Origin: Paracoccaceae bacterium
Lineage (GTDB): Bacteria > Pseudomonadota > Alphaproteobacteria > Rhodobacterales > Rhodobacteraceae
NCBI GenBank assembly: GCA_012103375.1
Contig: WLWX01000001.1
Location: 1 to 64,000 of the forward strand
Direction: 5' to 3'
DNA length: 64,000 nt
The notes under the pieces: model-generated
What the model was told of the DNA's origin: nothing
Databases searched by the model: none
Seen by the model: only the letters and a program-made list of their open reading frames with translations
Program-made: the position numbers and the translations under genes
In this document: positions 9,557 through 17,368 of the stretch, piece after piece
How positions within the stretch are numbered: the first letter of the stretch is position 1
Layout: each line of letters opens with the position of its first letter

Positions 9557-11596
9557 TTATTCGTCCAGCCACCACTGCGTGGCGCGGTACGGATAGGTCC
9601 GATAGTACTCGTAAGAATGTGTCTGGAACTCGATGAAGTTCTTCAGATCGTTGTTACGATAGATCGGAGCAGGCGCGCGAACCGTGCCGATGAACAGCAG
9701 GTTTTCGACCATGTTCTTCACCATACGCTCACCAATCTGCTTGAACTCATCACCCGACTGGTCCGCGGACTGGAAGGCGTTGATGTCAGCGATTAGCTGC
9801 TTGACGTACTCGGGCGGCTCAATACCGTCCGAGCCTCCGCTGTCGACATATGCTGCCCACAGCATACCGGTCCGGTTGCCGAAGTAGTTCTCGAACGGCG
9901 GCACCCACAGTTCGTTGTTGCCCAGAACGATGGCCAGCGGCTGCGACTTGCGCCACATGGAAACGTCCAGCTGGTTCGAGGACTGGGCCGAGCGATACTC
10001 GTCCGGCGTCACCTCTTTCACGACCGAGTCGATGCCGACATCGCGCCAGTACTGGCTGACCAGTTCCACCGTCTGCCCGGCGATGCCTTGCGTCGAATAG
10101 TTCAGGTTCAGCACCAGTTTGTCACCATTGGGCATTTCGCGCAGCCCGTCACCATCGGTGTCGGCCAGGCCCATTGCATCCAGCTTGGCATTTGCCGCAT
10201 CCGGATCGAAATCCGTCATGTAGCTTTCCCAGGCCGGATCAACAAACTCCGGCAGCGGCGAGAAGCCGACATACTGGGTGCCGTTACCCAGACCGAAGAA
10301 CGCCGTTTCGTTCAGCTCATCGCGGTTGATGGCAATCGACATCGCCTCACGGAAGCTCAGATCGCCAAAGATGGCGCGCTTGGCTTCATCTTCATGCGTC
10401 ACGTTGAAGCCAAAGGCACCCAGCGTGATTTCCGGCTTGAGGTAGATCGAATAGTTGCCGGCCTCCTGATTTTCCAGAAGAAGCGGTGCCGAAGGCAGCT
10501 GCAGCGACTGTGACTTATAGTCAACTTCGCCATTCACCAGCTTCAGGATCCGAACTTCGTTGTCGTTGATATAGACTTCGTCCTGCTCACCGATATAGGG
10601 CAGCTGCTGGCCGGTCGTATCAACCTGGTGGAAGTAGGGGTTGGCCACAAGGTGGCGACCCTCGGTCGTGTCGGTCACATAGATATGCGATTCCAGCGTC
10701 GGCAGCGTTGCCTTGGGCAGACCACCAACAAGGTCCGGCTTGGACAGCATCGGTGACGGCGTGTCCGTCCAGTCCGAATTGCCCCAATAGGCCTTGATCG
10801 CGTCATAGCCGTTTTCAAAGCCGAGGCTTTGGGCAAGGCTGTCTGCGTCAGCATTGATACCGGGGTGAAACTGACCCAGGAAATGCTTGGGCTGGAAGCC
10901 CTGACCGAAGTGCGTGGCAAAGTGTGCCAGCAGACCGGGCTTGGGTGCCGGCAGGTTGAAGACCACTGTGGTCTCATCCGGGGCATCAACGGTCATCCGC
11001 TCACCCGCGACGGTCACGTAATCCTTCGGCGCTTCGAAGATATTCGTGTCCATATGCAGATCGTCATACCAGAACTTGACGTCTGCACTGGTAAACGGCG
11101 CACCGTCCGACCATTTGTGACCGGCACGCAGGTGGAATGTCAGCTGGGTGAAATCATCGTTCCATTCCCAGGACTTGGCAATGTTTGGCACGATGGTCTG
11201 AAGGTCATCGGAATACCGGACCAGGTTGACGTGGCGCACCGACAGGAAGTCAGAGGTACCAGCCTCGGTCGCGTTGGACAGAACGTCCAGCGTCCCGCCG
11301 TATTTGCCCACACCCGCATAAGGCACCACGACCAGCGGTTCGGACGGCAGACGATCTGCCAGGTCAGGCAGGTCGCCGTTGCCTGCGATCTGACCGTTCA
11401 GCGCGGCTGAATCGGGGTTCGCTGAAAACTCCATGGTGCAGCCCGCTGCATCCTGGAACTCTGCCAGTTCATATTGTTGCGGAAATTCACCCGCAGCGAC
11501 GCCACCCATGTCAGCAACGCTGATCGCCGGGCAGTTGGCCAGAGCAGCACCGGGCAAGATGATTGCCGCCACCCCTGTCAAAAGAATTCGTTTCAT
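9557..11596 (-). CDS. ABC transporter substrate-binding protein, family 5 (peptide/nickel/opine type)
   Basis: About 679 residues from ATG 11596, which has a perfect GAGGAGA ribosome binding site 3 nt upstream. A signal peptide (MKRILLTGVAAIILPGAALA) leads a periplasmic SBP_bac_5 protein with the family pattern of WEWNDDFTQLTFHLRAG-type strand, KWSDGAPFTSADVKF, and a late VELVSQYWRDVGIDS segment. Longer than the usual ~530-600 residues because of an extra N-terminal piece (about residues 25-95) before the fold begins. First gene of the importer operon; it sets the substrate. The gene order with phnWAY downstream and a LysR regulator divergent makes a phosphonate ligand a reasonable guess but peptides cannot be excluded. 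Confidence 0.9.
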   Translation of the reverse strand: MKRILLTGVAAIILPGAALANCPAISVADMGGVAAGEFPQQYELAEFQDAAGCTMEFSANPDSAALNGQIAGNGDLPDLADRLPSEPLVVVPYAGVGKYGGTLDVLSNATEAGTSDFLSVRHVNLVRYSDDLQTIVPNIAKSWEWNDDFTQLTFHLRAGHKWSDGAPFTSADVKFWYDDLHMDTNIFEAPKDYVTVAGERMTVDAPDETTVVFNLPAPKPGLLAHFATHFGQGFQPKHFLGQFHPGINADADSLAQSLGFENGYDAIKAYWGNSDWTDTPSPMLSKPDLVGGLPKATLPTLESHIYVTDTTEGRHLVANPYFHQVDTTGQQLPYIGEQDEVYINDNEVRILKLVNGEVDYKSQSLQLPSAPLLLENQEAGNYSIYLKPEITLGAFGFNVTHEDEAKRAIFGDLSFREAMSIAINRDELNETAFFGLGNGTQYVGFSPLPEFVDPAWESYMTDFDPDAANAKLDAMGLADTDGDGLREMPNGDKLVLNLNYSTQGIAGQTVELVSQYWRDVGIDSVVKEVTPDEYRSAQSSNQLDVSMWRKSQPLAIVLGNNELWVPPFENYFGNRTGMLWAAYVDSGGSDGIEPPEYVKQLIADINAFQSADQSGDEFKQIGERMVKNMVENLLFIGTVRAPAPIYRNNDLKNFIEFQTHSYEYYRTYPYRATQWWLDE

Positions 11597-11640
11597 GATC
11601 TCTCCTCGTTGGATCGTTAGTTGTTCGTGGGGCTCATTTT

Positions 11641-11664
11641 GCAGCAACGTTGTAACAACGCTGC
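11641..11664. promoter_or_regulatory. Palindrome upstream of the binding-protein gene
   Basis: CGTTGTAACAACG at 11648-11660 is a 13-bp perfect palindrome, extended by GCAGC/GCTGC arms into an imperfect 24-bp dyad (11641-11664). It lies about 45-68 nt before the start of the importer operon. It could be an operator or a 5' UTR hairpin; the sequence does not decide. Confidence 0.35.
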
Positions 11665-11884
11665 GAATGTCACCCGGCCTTCACGCATGCGATCAGGTAT
11701 GGGAAGTTGTTTTTTTATTTTCCCCCGTCGTCCCCGTCACGCAGTTGCGTCGGGCACAACTCTGCCCGCATGCTCGGCACTGTGTCAACAGATTCAAGCC
11801 CGCCTGTTTGGCCTTATTTGCAACCGTTTGCGCTTCTTTCCACCCTGAGGCGAGGGGCAGCCCGCTGACCAATCAGGACGACAG

Positions 11885-11917
11885 ATTGACCTATCAGAAA
11901 AAACTATGATTGATAGG
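11885..11917. promoter_or_regulatory. Candidate LysR operator (CCTATCA-N14-TGATAGG dyad)
   Basis: In the 352-nt divergent region 11597-11948, CCTATCA (11890-11896) and TGATAGG (11911-11917) form a perfect 7-bp dyad with centres 21 bp apart, two helical turns, 32 nt before the LysR start. The left arm is embedded in ATTGACCTATCA, a word also present twice before the Na/Pi transporter. LysR proteins usually autoregulate from such sites. The rest of this intergenic region (11665-11884) shows no gene. Confidence 0.55.
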
Positions 11918-11948
11918 ATCACATTTGCAACCCTAATGGAGAAGTCAC

Positions 11949-12806
11949 GTGCGCCACGCCCAACTCCGCGCTTTCCATAACGTCGCCATCCACGGCGGAT
12001 TTTCCCGCGCCGCCGAGGCCCTGAGCCTGACCCAGCCAGCCCTGTCCGATCAGGTCCGCAAGCTGGAGGCCGAATATGACATTCGTCTGTTTGACCGATC
12101 CCGCAAACAGATCGAGATCACCCAGGCCGGTAGCCGCTTGTTGGAAATCACCCGCCGCCTGTTTGAAATCGAGGATCTGGCCCGCGATATGCTCAGCGAA
12201 AGTCGCAGTCTGCGCAGTGGCACGCTGCGCATTGTCAGTGATACGCCTTATCATATCGTCGAACTTCTGGCCGCGTTCCGCGCGCGCTATCCGGGCGTTC
12301 AGGTATCGGTCAGATCGGGCAACAGTGCCGAGGTGTCGGCGACCCTGGCCAGTTATGAGGCGGATATCGGCGTGCTGGGCGAAATCCCATCGGGCAGCGA
12401 ATACGACGTGATTGATCTGTCGCAAGCGCCGCTGATCGCTTTCGTCTCGGCAGGAAGCCCGCTGTCGGACGCGGGGGACATTTCCCTTGGCGATCTGGCG
12501 CGCAGCCCGCTGGTCTTGCGCGAAACCGGTTCGCGGACCCGTTCAAAACTGGAAGAGGCCTTCGCCGCAGCGCGCCTGAAACCCAGCAGCTATGTCGAGG
12601 CTGAGGGGCGCGAAGCGGTCCGCGAAATCGTTGCAGCCGGTGGCGGCGTCGGAATTGTCAGCGAGGCAGAGTTTGGCACCGATACGCGGCTGGTCGCCCT
12701 ACCGATCCGCGATGCCAACCTTCTGATGGACGAGGCGCTGGTCTGCCTGCGCGAACGGCGCGACAGCCGGATGATCCGGGCGTTTATGGGGTTGGCGGCG
12801 GGGTAA
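11949..12806 (+). CDS. LysR-family transcriptional regulator (probable phosphonate regulator)
   Basis: 285 residues from a GTG at 11949 with GGAG upstream. The N-terminal winged helix-turn-helix (GGFSRAAEALSLTQPALSDQVRKLEAEYDIRLFDR) is a textbook LysR DNA-binding domain; residues ~90-285 form the LysR substrate-binding fold. Divergent from the ABC importer and separated from phnWAY only by the importer and Na/Pi genes; LysR regulators linked to phnW genes are known in other proteobacteria and respond to 2-aminoethylphosphonate. The shared GACCTATCA motif supports control of both operons and of itself. Inducer identity is inference. Confidence 0.85.
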   Translation: MRHAQLRAFHNVAIHGGFSRAAEALSLTQPALSDQVRKLEAEYDIRLFDRSRKQIEITQAGSRLLEITRRLFEIEDLARDMLSESRSLRSGTLRIVSDTPYHIVELLAAFRARYPGVQVSVRSGNSAEVSATLASYEADIGVLGEIPSGSEYDVIDLSQAPLIAFVSAGSPLSDAGDISLGDLARSPLVLRETGSRTRSKLEEAFAAARLKPSSYVEAEGREAVREIVAAGGGVGIVSEAEFGTDTRLVALPIRDANLLMDEALVCLRERRDSRMIRAFMGLAAG

Positions 12807-12845
12807 GGCTGGCGACTGGCGTGGAGGGGGCGTTAACGATCAGGC

Positions 12846-13015
12846 GCCAAGCCGGGCGAGCGCCTGACCGGGGGTAGGCGACGAGCCAGTGGTGTGTGGC
12901 AATTTATGGTTCAGCGTTAGCTCCGGACTTCGAAGGATTCGCGACCCATCGAAATCGCCTGCCCGCGGGACGGTCAGGCGATCGCCCGGCGCCCTATCGG
13001 GCTTGATTCCGGGCG
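12846..13015. repeat. 170-bp intergenic repeat, copy 1
   Basis: Matches 32186-32355 in inverted orientation over 170 bp without gaps. The outer blocks are almost identical (for example GCCGGGCGAGCGCCTGACCG at one end) and the centre is diverged. It contains ATCGCCTG and CAGGCGAT arms around CCCGCGGG, a strong stem-loop. It occupies most of the 260-nt gap (12807-13066) between the LysR gene and the iron alcohol dehydrogenase. An open frame of 67 codons on the minus strand (12840-13043) parallels one in the other copy, but the variable centre is mostly non-synonymous, so a structured repeat is more likely than a gene. Confidence 0.75.
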
Positions 13016-13066
13016 CAGAGAAAGCCGTAAACGTCCGCCCCAAACCAATTTCCCCTTCGGGACGGC

Positions 13067-14212
13067 TCAGATCACCTGTCGGTACAACCCGGCCAGATTT
13101 TCCACCGTCAGTTCCACCGGGTTGCCGCCGCAGCTTGGATCCTCGATCGCCATCGCCGCCAGTTCGTCGATCCGCGACGCATCCGCGCCCATTTCGGACA
13201 GCTTGCGCGGAATGCCCAGCGCATCGTTCATCTCCTGAACGAAATCACAGAACCCGTCGAAACCGCCGTCGATGTCCAGATAGGCCGCAGCGGCATCGAA
13301 ACGATCCCGAATCGCGTCCGCGTTGAACGCCAGCACCGCGGGCATGCACACCGCATTTGTCGTTCCATGATGCGTACCGAACACCGCGCCAATCGGGTGG
13401 CTGAGGGCATGGATTGCGCCAAGCCCCTTCTGGAACGCCGTCGCCCCCATGGCTGCCGCGCTCATCATCTGCGCGCGCGCCTCGATGTCGGTGCCATCCG
13501 CATAGGCGCGCGGCAGGTAATCCTTGACCAGACGCATCCCTTCCAGCGCAATGCCCTGGCTCATCGGGTGATAATGCGGGCTGGAGAACGCTTCGACGCA
13601 ATGCGCGAACGCATCAAGCCCGGTTCCGGCAGTGATCGCAGGCGGCATGCCGACCGTCAGTTCCGGGTCGCAAATCACGACAGAGGGCAGAACCTTGGGG
13701 TGGAAGATGATCTTCTTCACATGGGTTTCGGAGTTCGTGATGACGCTCGCCCGCCCCACCTCGGACCCCGTCCCGGCCGTGGTCGGCACTGCAATGATCG
13801 GCGCGATGGCATCCGCGTCCGCGCGCGTCCACCAATCGCCGATATCCTCGAAATCCCAAACCGGTCGCGTTTGACCGGCCATGAAGGCAACCATCTTGCC
13901 CAGGTCCAGGCCCGAACCGCCGCCAAAGGCAATCACCCCGTCATGCCCGCCCTTGCGGTAAACCTTTACCCCGGCGTCCAGGTTCATCTCGTTCGGATTC
14001 GGGTCGACGTCCGAGAACTTCGCCCGGCCCAGACCGGCAGCTTCGAGGATATCCAGCGTTGCATCTGTGATCGGCAGGCTTGCCAGCCCCCGGTCGGTAA
14101 CCAGCAGCGGGCGTTTGATGCCTGCCTGCGCGCAAGCCTCGGGCAGTTCAGCGATCCGCCCTGCCCCGAATTTGATGGCCGTCGGGTATGACCAGTTTCC
14201 GGTGATGCTCAT
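13067..14212 (-). CDS. Iron-containing alcohol dehydrogenase
   Basis: About 381 residues from ATG 14212, which overlaps the aldehyde dehydrogenase stop as ATGA. The family pattern is clear: GGGSGLDLGK (NAD binding, ~residue 95), PTTAGTGSEVGRASVI, and metal ligands in GTGLDAFAHCVEAF and HALSHPIGAVFGTHHG. It would interconvert an alcohol and aldehyde with NAD(P) in the cytoplasm. Last gene of the operon. Paired with the adjacent aldehyde dehydrogenase it fits stepwise oxidation of an alcohol, such as a gamma-glutamylated amino alcohol made by the GS-like enzyme; this substrate is inference. Confidence 0.9.
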   Translation of the reverse strand: MSITGNWSYPTAIKFGAGRIAELPEACAQAGIKRPLLVTDRGLASLPITDATLDILEAAGLGRAKFSDVDPNPNEMNLDAGVKVYRKGGHDGVIAFGGGSGLDLGKMVAFMAGQTRPVWDFEDIGDWWTRADADAIAPIIAVPTTAGTGSEVGRASVITNSETHVKKIIFHPKVLPSVVICDPELTVGMPPAITAGTGLDAFAHCVEAFSSPHYHPMSQGIALEGMRLVKDYLPRAYADGTDIEARAQMMSAAAMGATAFQKGLGAIHALSHPIGAVFGTHHGTTNAVCMPAVLAFNADAIRDRFDAAAAYLDIDGGFDGFCDFVQEMNDALGIPRKLSEMGADASRIDELAAMAIEDPSCGGNPVELTVENLAGLYRQVI

Positions 14213-15588
14213 GTCGTGACTTTCTTGAAGTGATAGGATTTTGGCCGCGTCAGGTTCTGATAGCCGATGACCCCCAGCGCCCCGCCTTTGCCGGTGTTCT
14301 TGCCCCCCGTCCAGCACAGCGCCGGGTCGAGGTAGTCGGCGCGGTTCAAAAACACCGTGCCGGTTTCGATCCGCGCACCGATCTCCAACGCCGCGTCAAT
14401 GTCCTGCGTCCAGAGCGAGGCGGTGAGCCCGAACTCGCTATCGTTCATCAGGCGGATCGCTTCGTCGTCATCCTTGACGGACATGATCCCGACCACGGGT
14501 CCGAAACTTTCGTCGCGCATGACCCGCATGTCGTGGGTCACGTTGGTCAGGATTTGCGGGCTGAGGTACGCACCACCGTCATCCGCCGCCATGGTTTCGA
14601 TATGGGCCGTCGCACCATCGGCAATCGCCTCGGATGTCTGTGCCCGGACCTCTGCCGCGAACCGCACGTTTGCCATCGGCCCCAGCGTCGTTTCCGGGTC
14701 CAACGGGTCGCCCAGCTTATAGGCACTGACCACGGCGACTGCCTTTTCAACAAAGGTGTCAAACAGCGACTCATGGACATATATCCGCTCGATCCCGCAG
14801 CAGCATTGGCCCGAATTGAACATCGCCCCATCGATCAGCGTGTCCACCGCCGCGTCGAGGTCCGCATCAGCGCGAACATAGCCGGGATCTTTGCCGCCAA
14901 GCTCAGTCGCGACCGGCGTAAAGGTGCCCGCCGCCGCACGCTCCATGGCCCGCCCACCACCGACCGACCCAGTGAAGTTCACGAAATCCAGATGCCCGCC
15001 CGCGATCAAGGCCGAGGTTGTGTCGTGGTCCAGAAACAAGTTCTGAAACACATCCGCCGGAACGCCCGCCTCGGTGAATGCACGCGCCATCCGTTCGCCC
15101 ACCAGAAGGGTCTGGGTGGCGTGTTTCAGCACCACCGTATTGCCCGCGATCAGCGCCGGGGCGACCGTGTTGATCGCAGTCATGTAGGGATAGTTCCAGG
15201 GCGCGACGACCAGCACGACGCCATGCGGTTCACGGGCAATCCGGCGCAGGAATTTATCGGAATCCTCAACCTCGATCGGCTTCAGGGCCTCGGTCGCGAT
15301 GTCCGCCATGTGGCTCGCGCGCTCATCCGTGCCGCCGAATTCACCGCCATAGCGGATCGGGCGGCCCATCATGCGGGCAAGCTCGGGCACGACCTCTTCC
15401 GTCATTTCGCCCAGTCGCGCGACACCGGCACGGACCAGCGCGATGCGGTCCTCCAGCGGGCGCGCGGCCCAGTCGGATTGGGCGGTTCGGGCGGCGGCAA
15501 CCGCCGCTTTGGCATCGGCTTGTGACAGGCACGCGCGGGTCGCGAAAACCGATCCGTCGATGGGTGAAATGCAGGTGAGTGTGGTCAT
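14209..15588 (-). CDS. NAD-dependent aldehyde dehydrogenase
   Basis: 459 residues, ALDH superfamily. NAD-binding VVAPWNYPYMTAINTVAPALIAG region, general base Glu in TELGGKDPGY and catalytic Cys in FNSGQCCCGIERIYV; the final ESFGPVVGIM and SEFGLTASLWTQD motifs are intact. Starts with ATGA overlap to the VOC gene before it and ends with ATGA overlap to the alcohol dehydrogenase, so all are translationally coupled. Likely oxidises the aldehyde made by its alcohol-dehydrogenase neighbour or by oxidation of an imported amine derivative. Substrate not readable from sequence. Confidence 0.9.
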   Translation of the reverse strand: MTTLTCISPIDGSVFATRACLSQADAKAAVAAARTAQSDWAARPLEDRIALVRAGVARLGEMTEEVVPELARMMGRPIRYGGEFGGTDERASHMADIATEALKPIEVEDSDKFLRRIAREPHGVVLVVAPWNYPYMTAINTVAPALIAGNTVVLKHATQTLLVGERMARAFTEAGVPADVFQNLFLDHDTTSALIAGGHLDFVNFTGSVGGGRAMERAAAGTFTPVATELGGKDPGYVRADADLDAAVDTLIDGAMFNSGQCCCGIERIYVHESLFDTFVEKAVAVVSAYKLGDPLDPETTLGPMANVRFAAEVRAQTSEAIADGATAHIETMAADDGGAYLSPQILTNVTHDMRVMRDESFGPVVGIMSVKDDDEAIRLMNDSEFGLTASLWTQDIDAALEIGARIETGTVFLNRADYLDPALCWTGGKNTGKGGALGVIGYQNLTRPKSYHFKKVTT

Positions 15589-15965
15589 GTCTTGTCCCGA
15601 ATGTCTTGCCCGACCATGAACAGGAACGGGCCGTGGATGGCGTGAAACTCTCGTTGATTGTAGGGGCGATCAAAGGGCGCGCGGAAGTGGCCAGATGGCA
15701 GGGCGTCGAGTGCGGCGCGATGCTCATCGTAAAACGCATCCACATCGTCAACGTCAATGTAGATGATGTGCTGGCGTGCTGGGTCGGCCATGTCGGCGTT
15801 CGGGTCGGCATTCAGCAGTCGGATCGCCCCGTCGCCGCGATGGCACCAGGCGTAGCCCTCCATCCGAAAACCGACCTCAAACCCCAGACAGTCACGCAGG
15901 AAATCACAGGCCGCGTCGATATCGGCCACAGCGATCATCGGCGTGACGTTCAGAACCCTGGTCAT
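15585..15965 (-). CDS. VOC-family (glyoxalase/bleomycin-resistance fold) protein
   Basis: 126 residues with the pattern of one VOC module: VTPMIAVADIDAACDFLRDCLGFEVGF at the N-terminus, WCHRGDGAIRLLN, and YIDVDDVDAFYDEH in the second half. Members bind a metal and act as glyoxalases, dioxygenases, isomerases or antibiotic-binding proteins. Coupled by ATGA overlaps to the GS-like gene before it and the aldehyde dehydrogenase after it. Role in this operon is unknown. Confidence 0.8.
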   Translation of the reverse strand: MTRVLNVTPMIAVADIDAACDFLRDCLGFEVGFRMEGYAWCHRGDGAIRLLNADPNADMADPARQHIIYIDVDDVDAFYDEHRAALDALPSGHFRAPFDRPYNQREFHAIHGPFLFMVGQDIRDKT

Positions 15966-17311
15966 GCCCGCTCAAACCCCCGCGCGATTTCCCAATCGGT
16001 GACGACGGCATCGAAAGCCTCCTGCTCCCACTCGGCAGCGCGGGTGTAGTGGTCGATGACCGCGTCGCCAAAGGCCGCGCGCAGCATCTTGGAACCGCGC
16101 AGGGTTTCGGTCGCGGCGCGCAGGGTATCGGGAATGGACTCCTTGCCCCCTTCGTACGCATCGCCGTCGAATGGCTTGCCGCAGTCCAGCCCCTCCTCAA
16201 TCCCGGCGATGCCGGCGGCCAGCATGCCTGCGATGGCGAGGTATGGGTTCAGGTCCGCCCCGCCAACGCGGCATTCGATCCGAACGGCGGGCGAGCTGTC
16301 GCCGCATAGTCGGAACGCCGCCGTGCGATTGTCGACCGACCAGACCTTGCGCGTCGGGGCAAAGCTGCCCTTCTGGAACCGCTTAAAGCTGTTCACGTAG
16401 GGCGCGAGAAACCACGTGATGTCGCCCGCGTATTTCAGCAGCCCGCCGAGGTAGGCGCGCATCATACCGCTCATCCCCAGATCGGCGTCCTTGTCGAAAA
16501 AGGCGTTGGTCTTTCCCTTCCATAACGACTGATGCACATGGCTGGCCGAGCCGACCCGGCCCGCATCCCACTTCGGCATGAAGCTGACGGCGCGGCCCTT
16601 TTGCCAGCCGATTTCCTTGGCGGCGTGTTTGGCGATCGTGTGATTGTCGGCGCAGTCCATCGCGGGGCCATAACGCAGGTTCAACTCCTCCTGCCCGGCC
16701 TCGGCTTCGCCTTTTGACCCTTCGACCGGAATGCCACTGTCATAGAGGCCGTTGCGAAGGGCGCGCATCACCTCTTCTTCCTTGGTGGTCTGCAGGATGT
16801 GGTAATCTTCGTTATAACCGCTGATCGGAGTCAGGTCGCGGAAACCGCCCTTGCGGATCGCGTCATAGCTTTGTTCGAAGATGAAGAATTCCAGTTCCGT
16901 GGCACTGATCGCGGTCAGACCCATTTCGGCCAACCGATCAATCTGCGCCTTCAGCATCGCACGCGGCGAATGGGCGATGGGGGCGTGGCCGTGGTGATCC
17001 AACACATCGCAAAGAACGAGTGCAGTGCCTTCCAACCACGCGGCCAGCCGCAACGTGTCCATGTCGGGTCTGAGCGTGTAATCGCCATAGCCACCCTGCC
17101 ACGAGGTCGAGGCATAGCCGTCGACCGTGAACATCTCCAGATCTGTGGCCAGCAGATAGTTGCAGCAATGGGTCTCCTCCCACGCGCTGTCGACAAAATG
17201 CCGCGCATGGAACCGCTTGCCCATCAGGCGGCCCTGCATATCGACCATGCAAGCCAGAACGGTGTCGATCTCGCCCGCGTCAACGCGGGCTCTCAGGTCA
17301 TCGAGTGTCAT
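15962..17311 (-). CDS. Glutamine-synthetase-family enzyme (gamma-glutamyl amide synthetase-like)
   Basis: About 449 residues from ATG 17311 with AAGGGACG upstream. It has the glutamine synthetase catalytic domain: ATELEFFIFE (metal Glu), SASHVHQSLW, NSFKRFQKGSFAPTRKVW, and RIECRVGGADLNPYLAIAG. Length and the first 100 residues fit the PuuA/GMAS-like branch, which ligates glutamate to an amine (putrescine, methylamine, ethanolamine, isopropylamine) with ATP, and not housekeeping GlnA, whose adenylylation loop is not evident. Sits between a TRAP binding protein and oxidising enzymes, so it may activate the imported amine. True glutamine synthetase activity cannot be ruled out from sequence. Confidence 0.82.
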   Translation of the reverse strand: MTLDDLRARVDAGEIDTVLACMVDMQGRLMGKRFHARHFVDSAWEETHCCNYLLATDLEMFTVDGYASTSWQGGYGDYTLRPDMDTLRLAAWLEGTALVLCDVLDHHGHAPIAHSPRAMLKAQIDRLAEMGLTAISATELEFFIFEQSYDAIRKGGFRDLTPISGYNEDYHILQTTKEEEVMRALRNGLYDSGIPVEGSKGEAEAGQEELNLRYGPAMDCADNHTIAKHAAKEIGWQKGRAVSFMPKWDAGRVGSASHVHQSLWKGKTNAFFDKDADLGMSGMMRAYLGGLLKYAGDITWFLAPYVNSFKRFQKGSFAPTRKVWSVDNRTAAFRLCGDSSPAVRIECRVGGADLNPYLAIAGMLAAGIAGIEEGLDCGKPFDGDAYEGGKESIPDTLRAATETLRGSKMLRAAFGDAVIDHYTRAAEWEQEAFDAVVTDWEIARGFERA

Positions 17312-17334
17312 TTGCGCGTCCCTTGAATGGGTCC

Positions 17335-17357
17335 CGGGGCGCATTTGCTGCGCCCCG
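17335..17357 (-). terminator. Intercistronic hairpin after the TRAP binding-protein gene
   Basis: CGGGGCGCA (17335-17343) pairs with TGCGCCCCG (17349-17357) around a 5-nt loop, just after the dctP-like stop and before the GS-like start on the minus strand. No T-run follows, so it is more likely an mRNA-stabilising or partial termination element that keeps the binding protein more abundant than downstream enzymes. Confidence 0.55.
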
Positions 17358-17368
17358 AGAGTTTAGTC

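Noticed and set aside
1-12806. C-P lyase (phnGHIJK) or phosphonatase (phnX) genes
   Set aside because: None present; the pathway is PhnW, PhnY and PhnA only.
12840-13043. 67-codon frame on the minus strand as a small gene
   Set aside because: It lies inside the 170-bp repeat, and the same frame in the other copy differs mainly by non-synonymous changes while end blocks are conserved at all codon positions.
14230-15525. 431-codon plus-strand frame opposite the aldehyde dehydrogenase
   Set aside because: High-GC antisense artefact of a well-defined ALDH gene.
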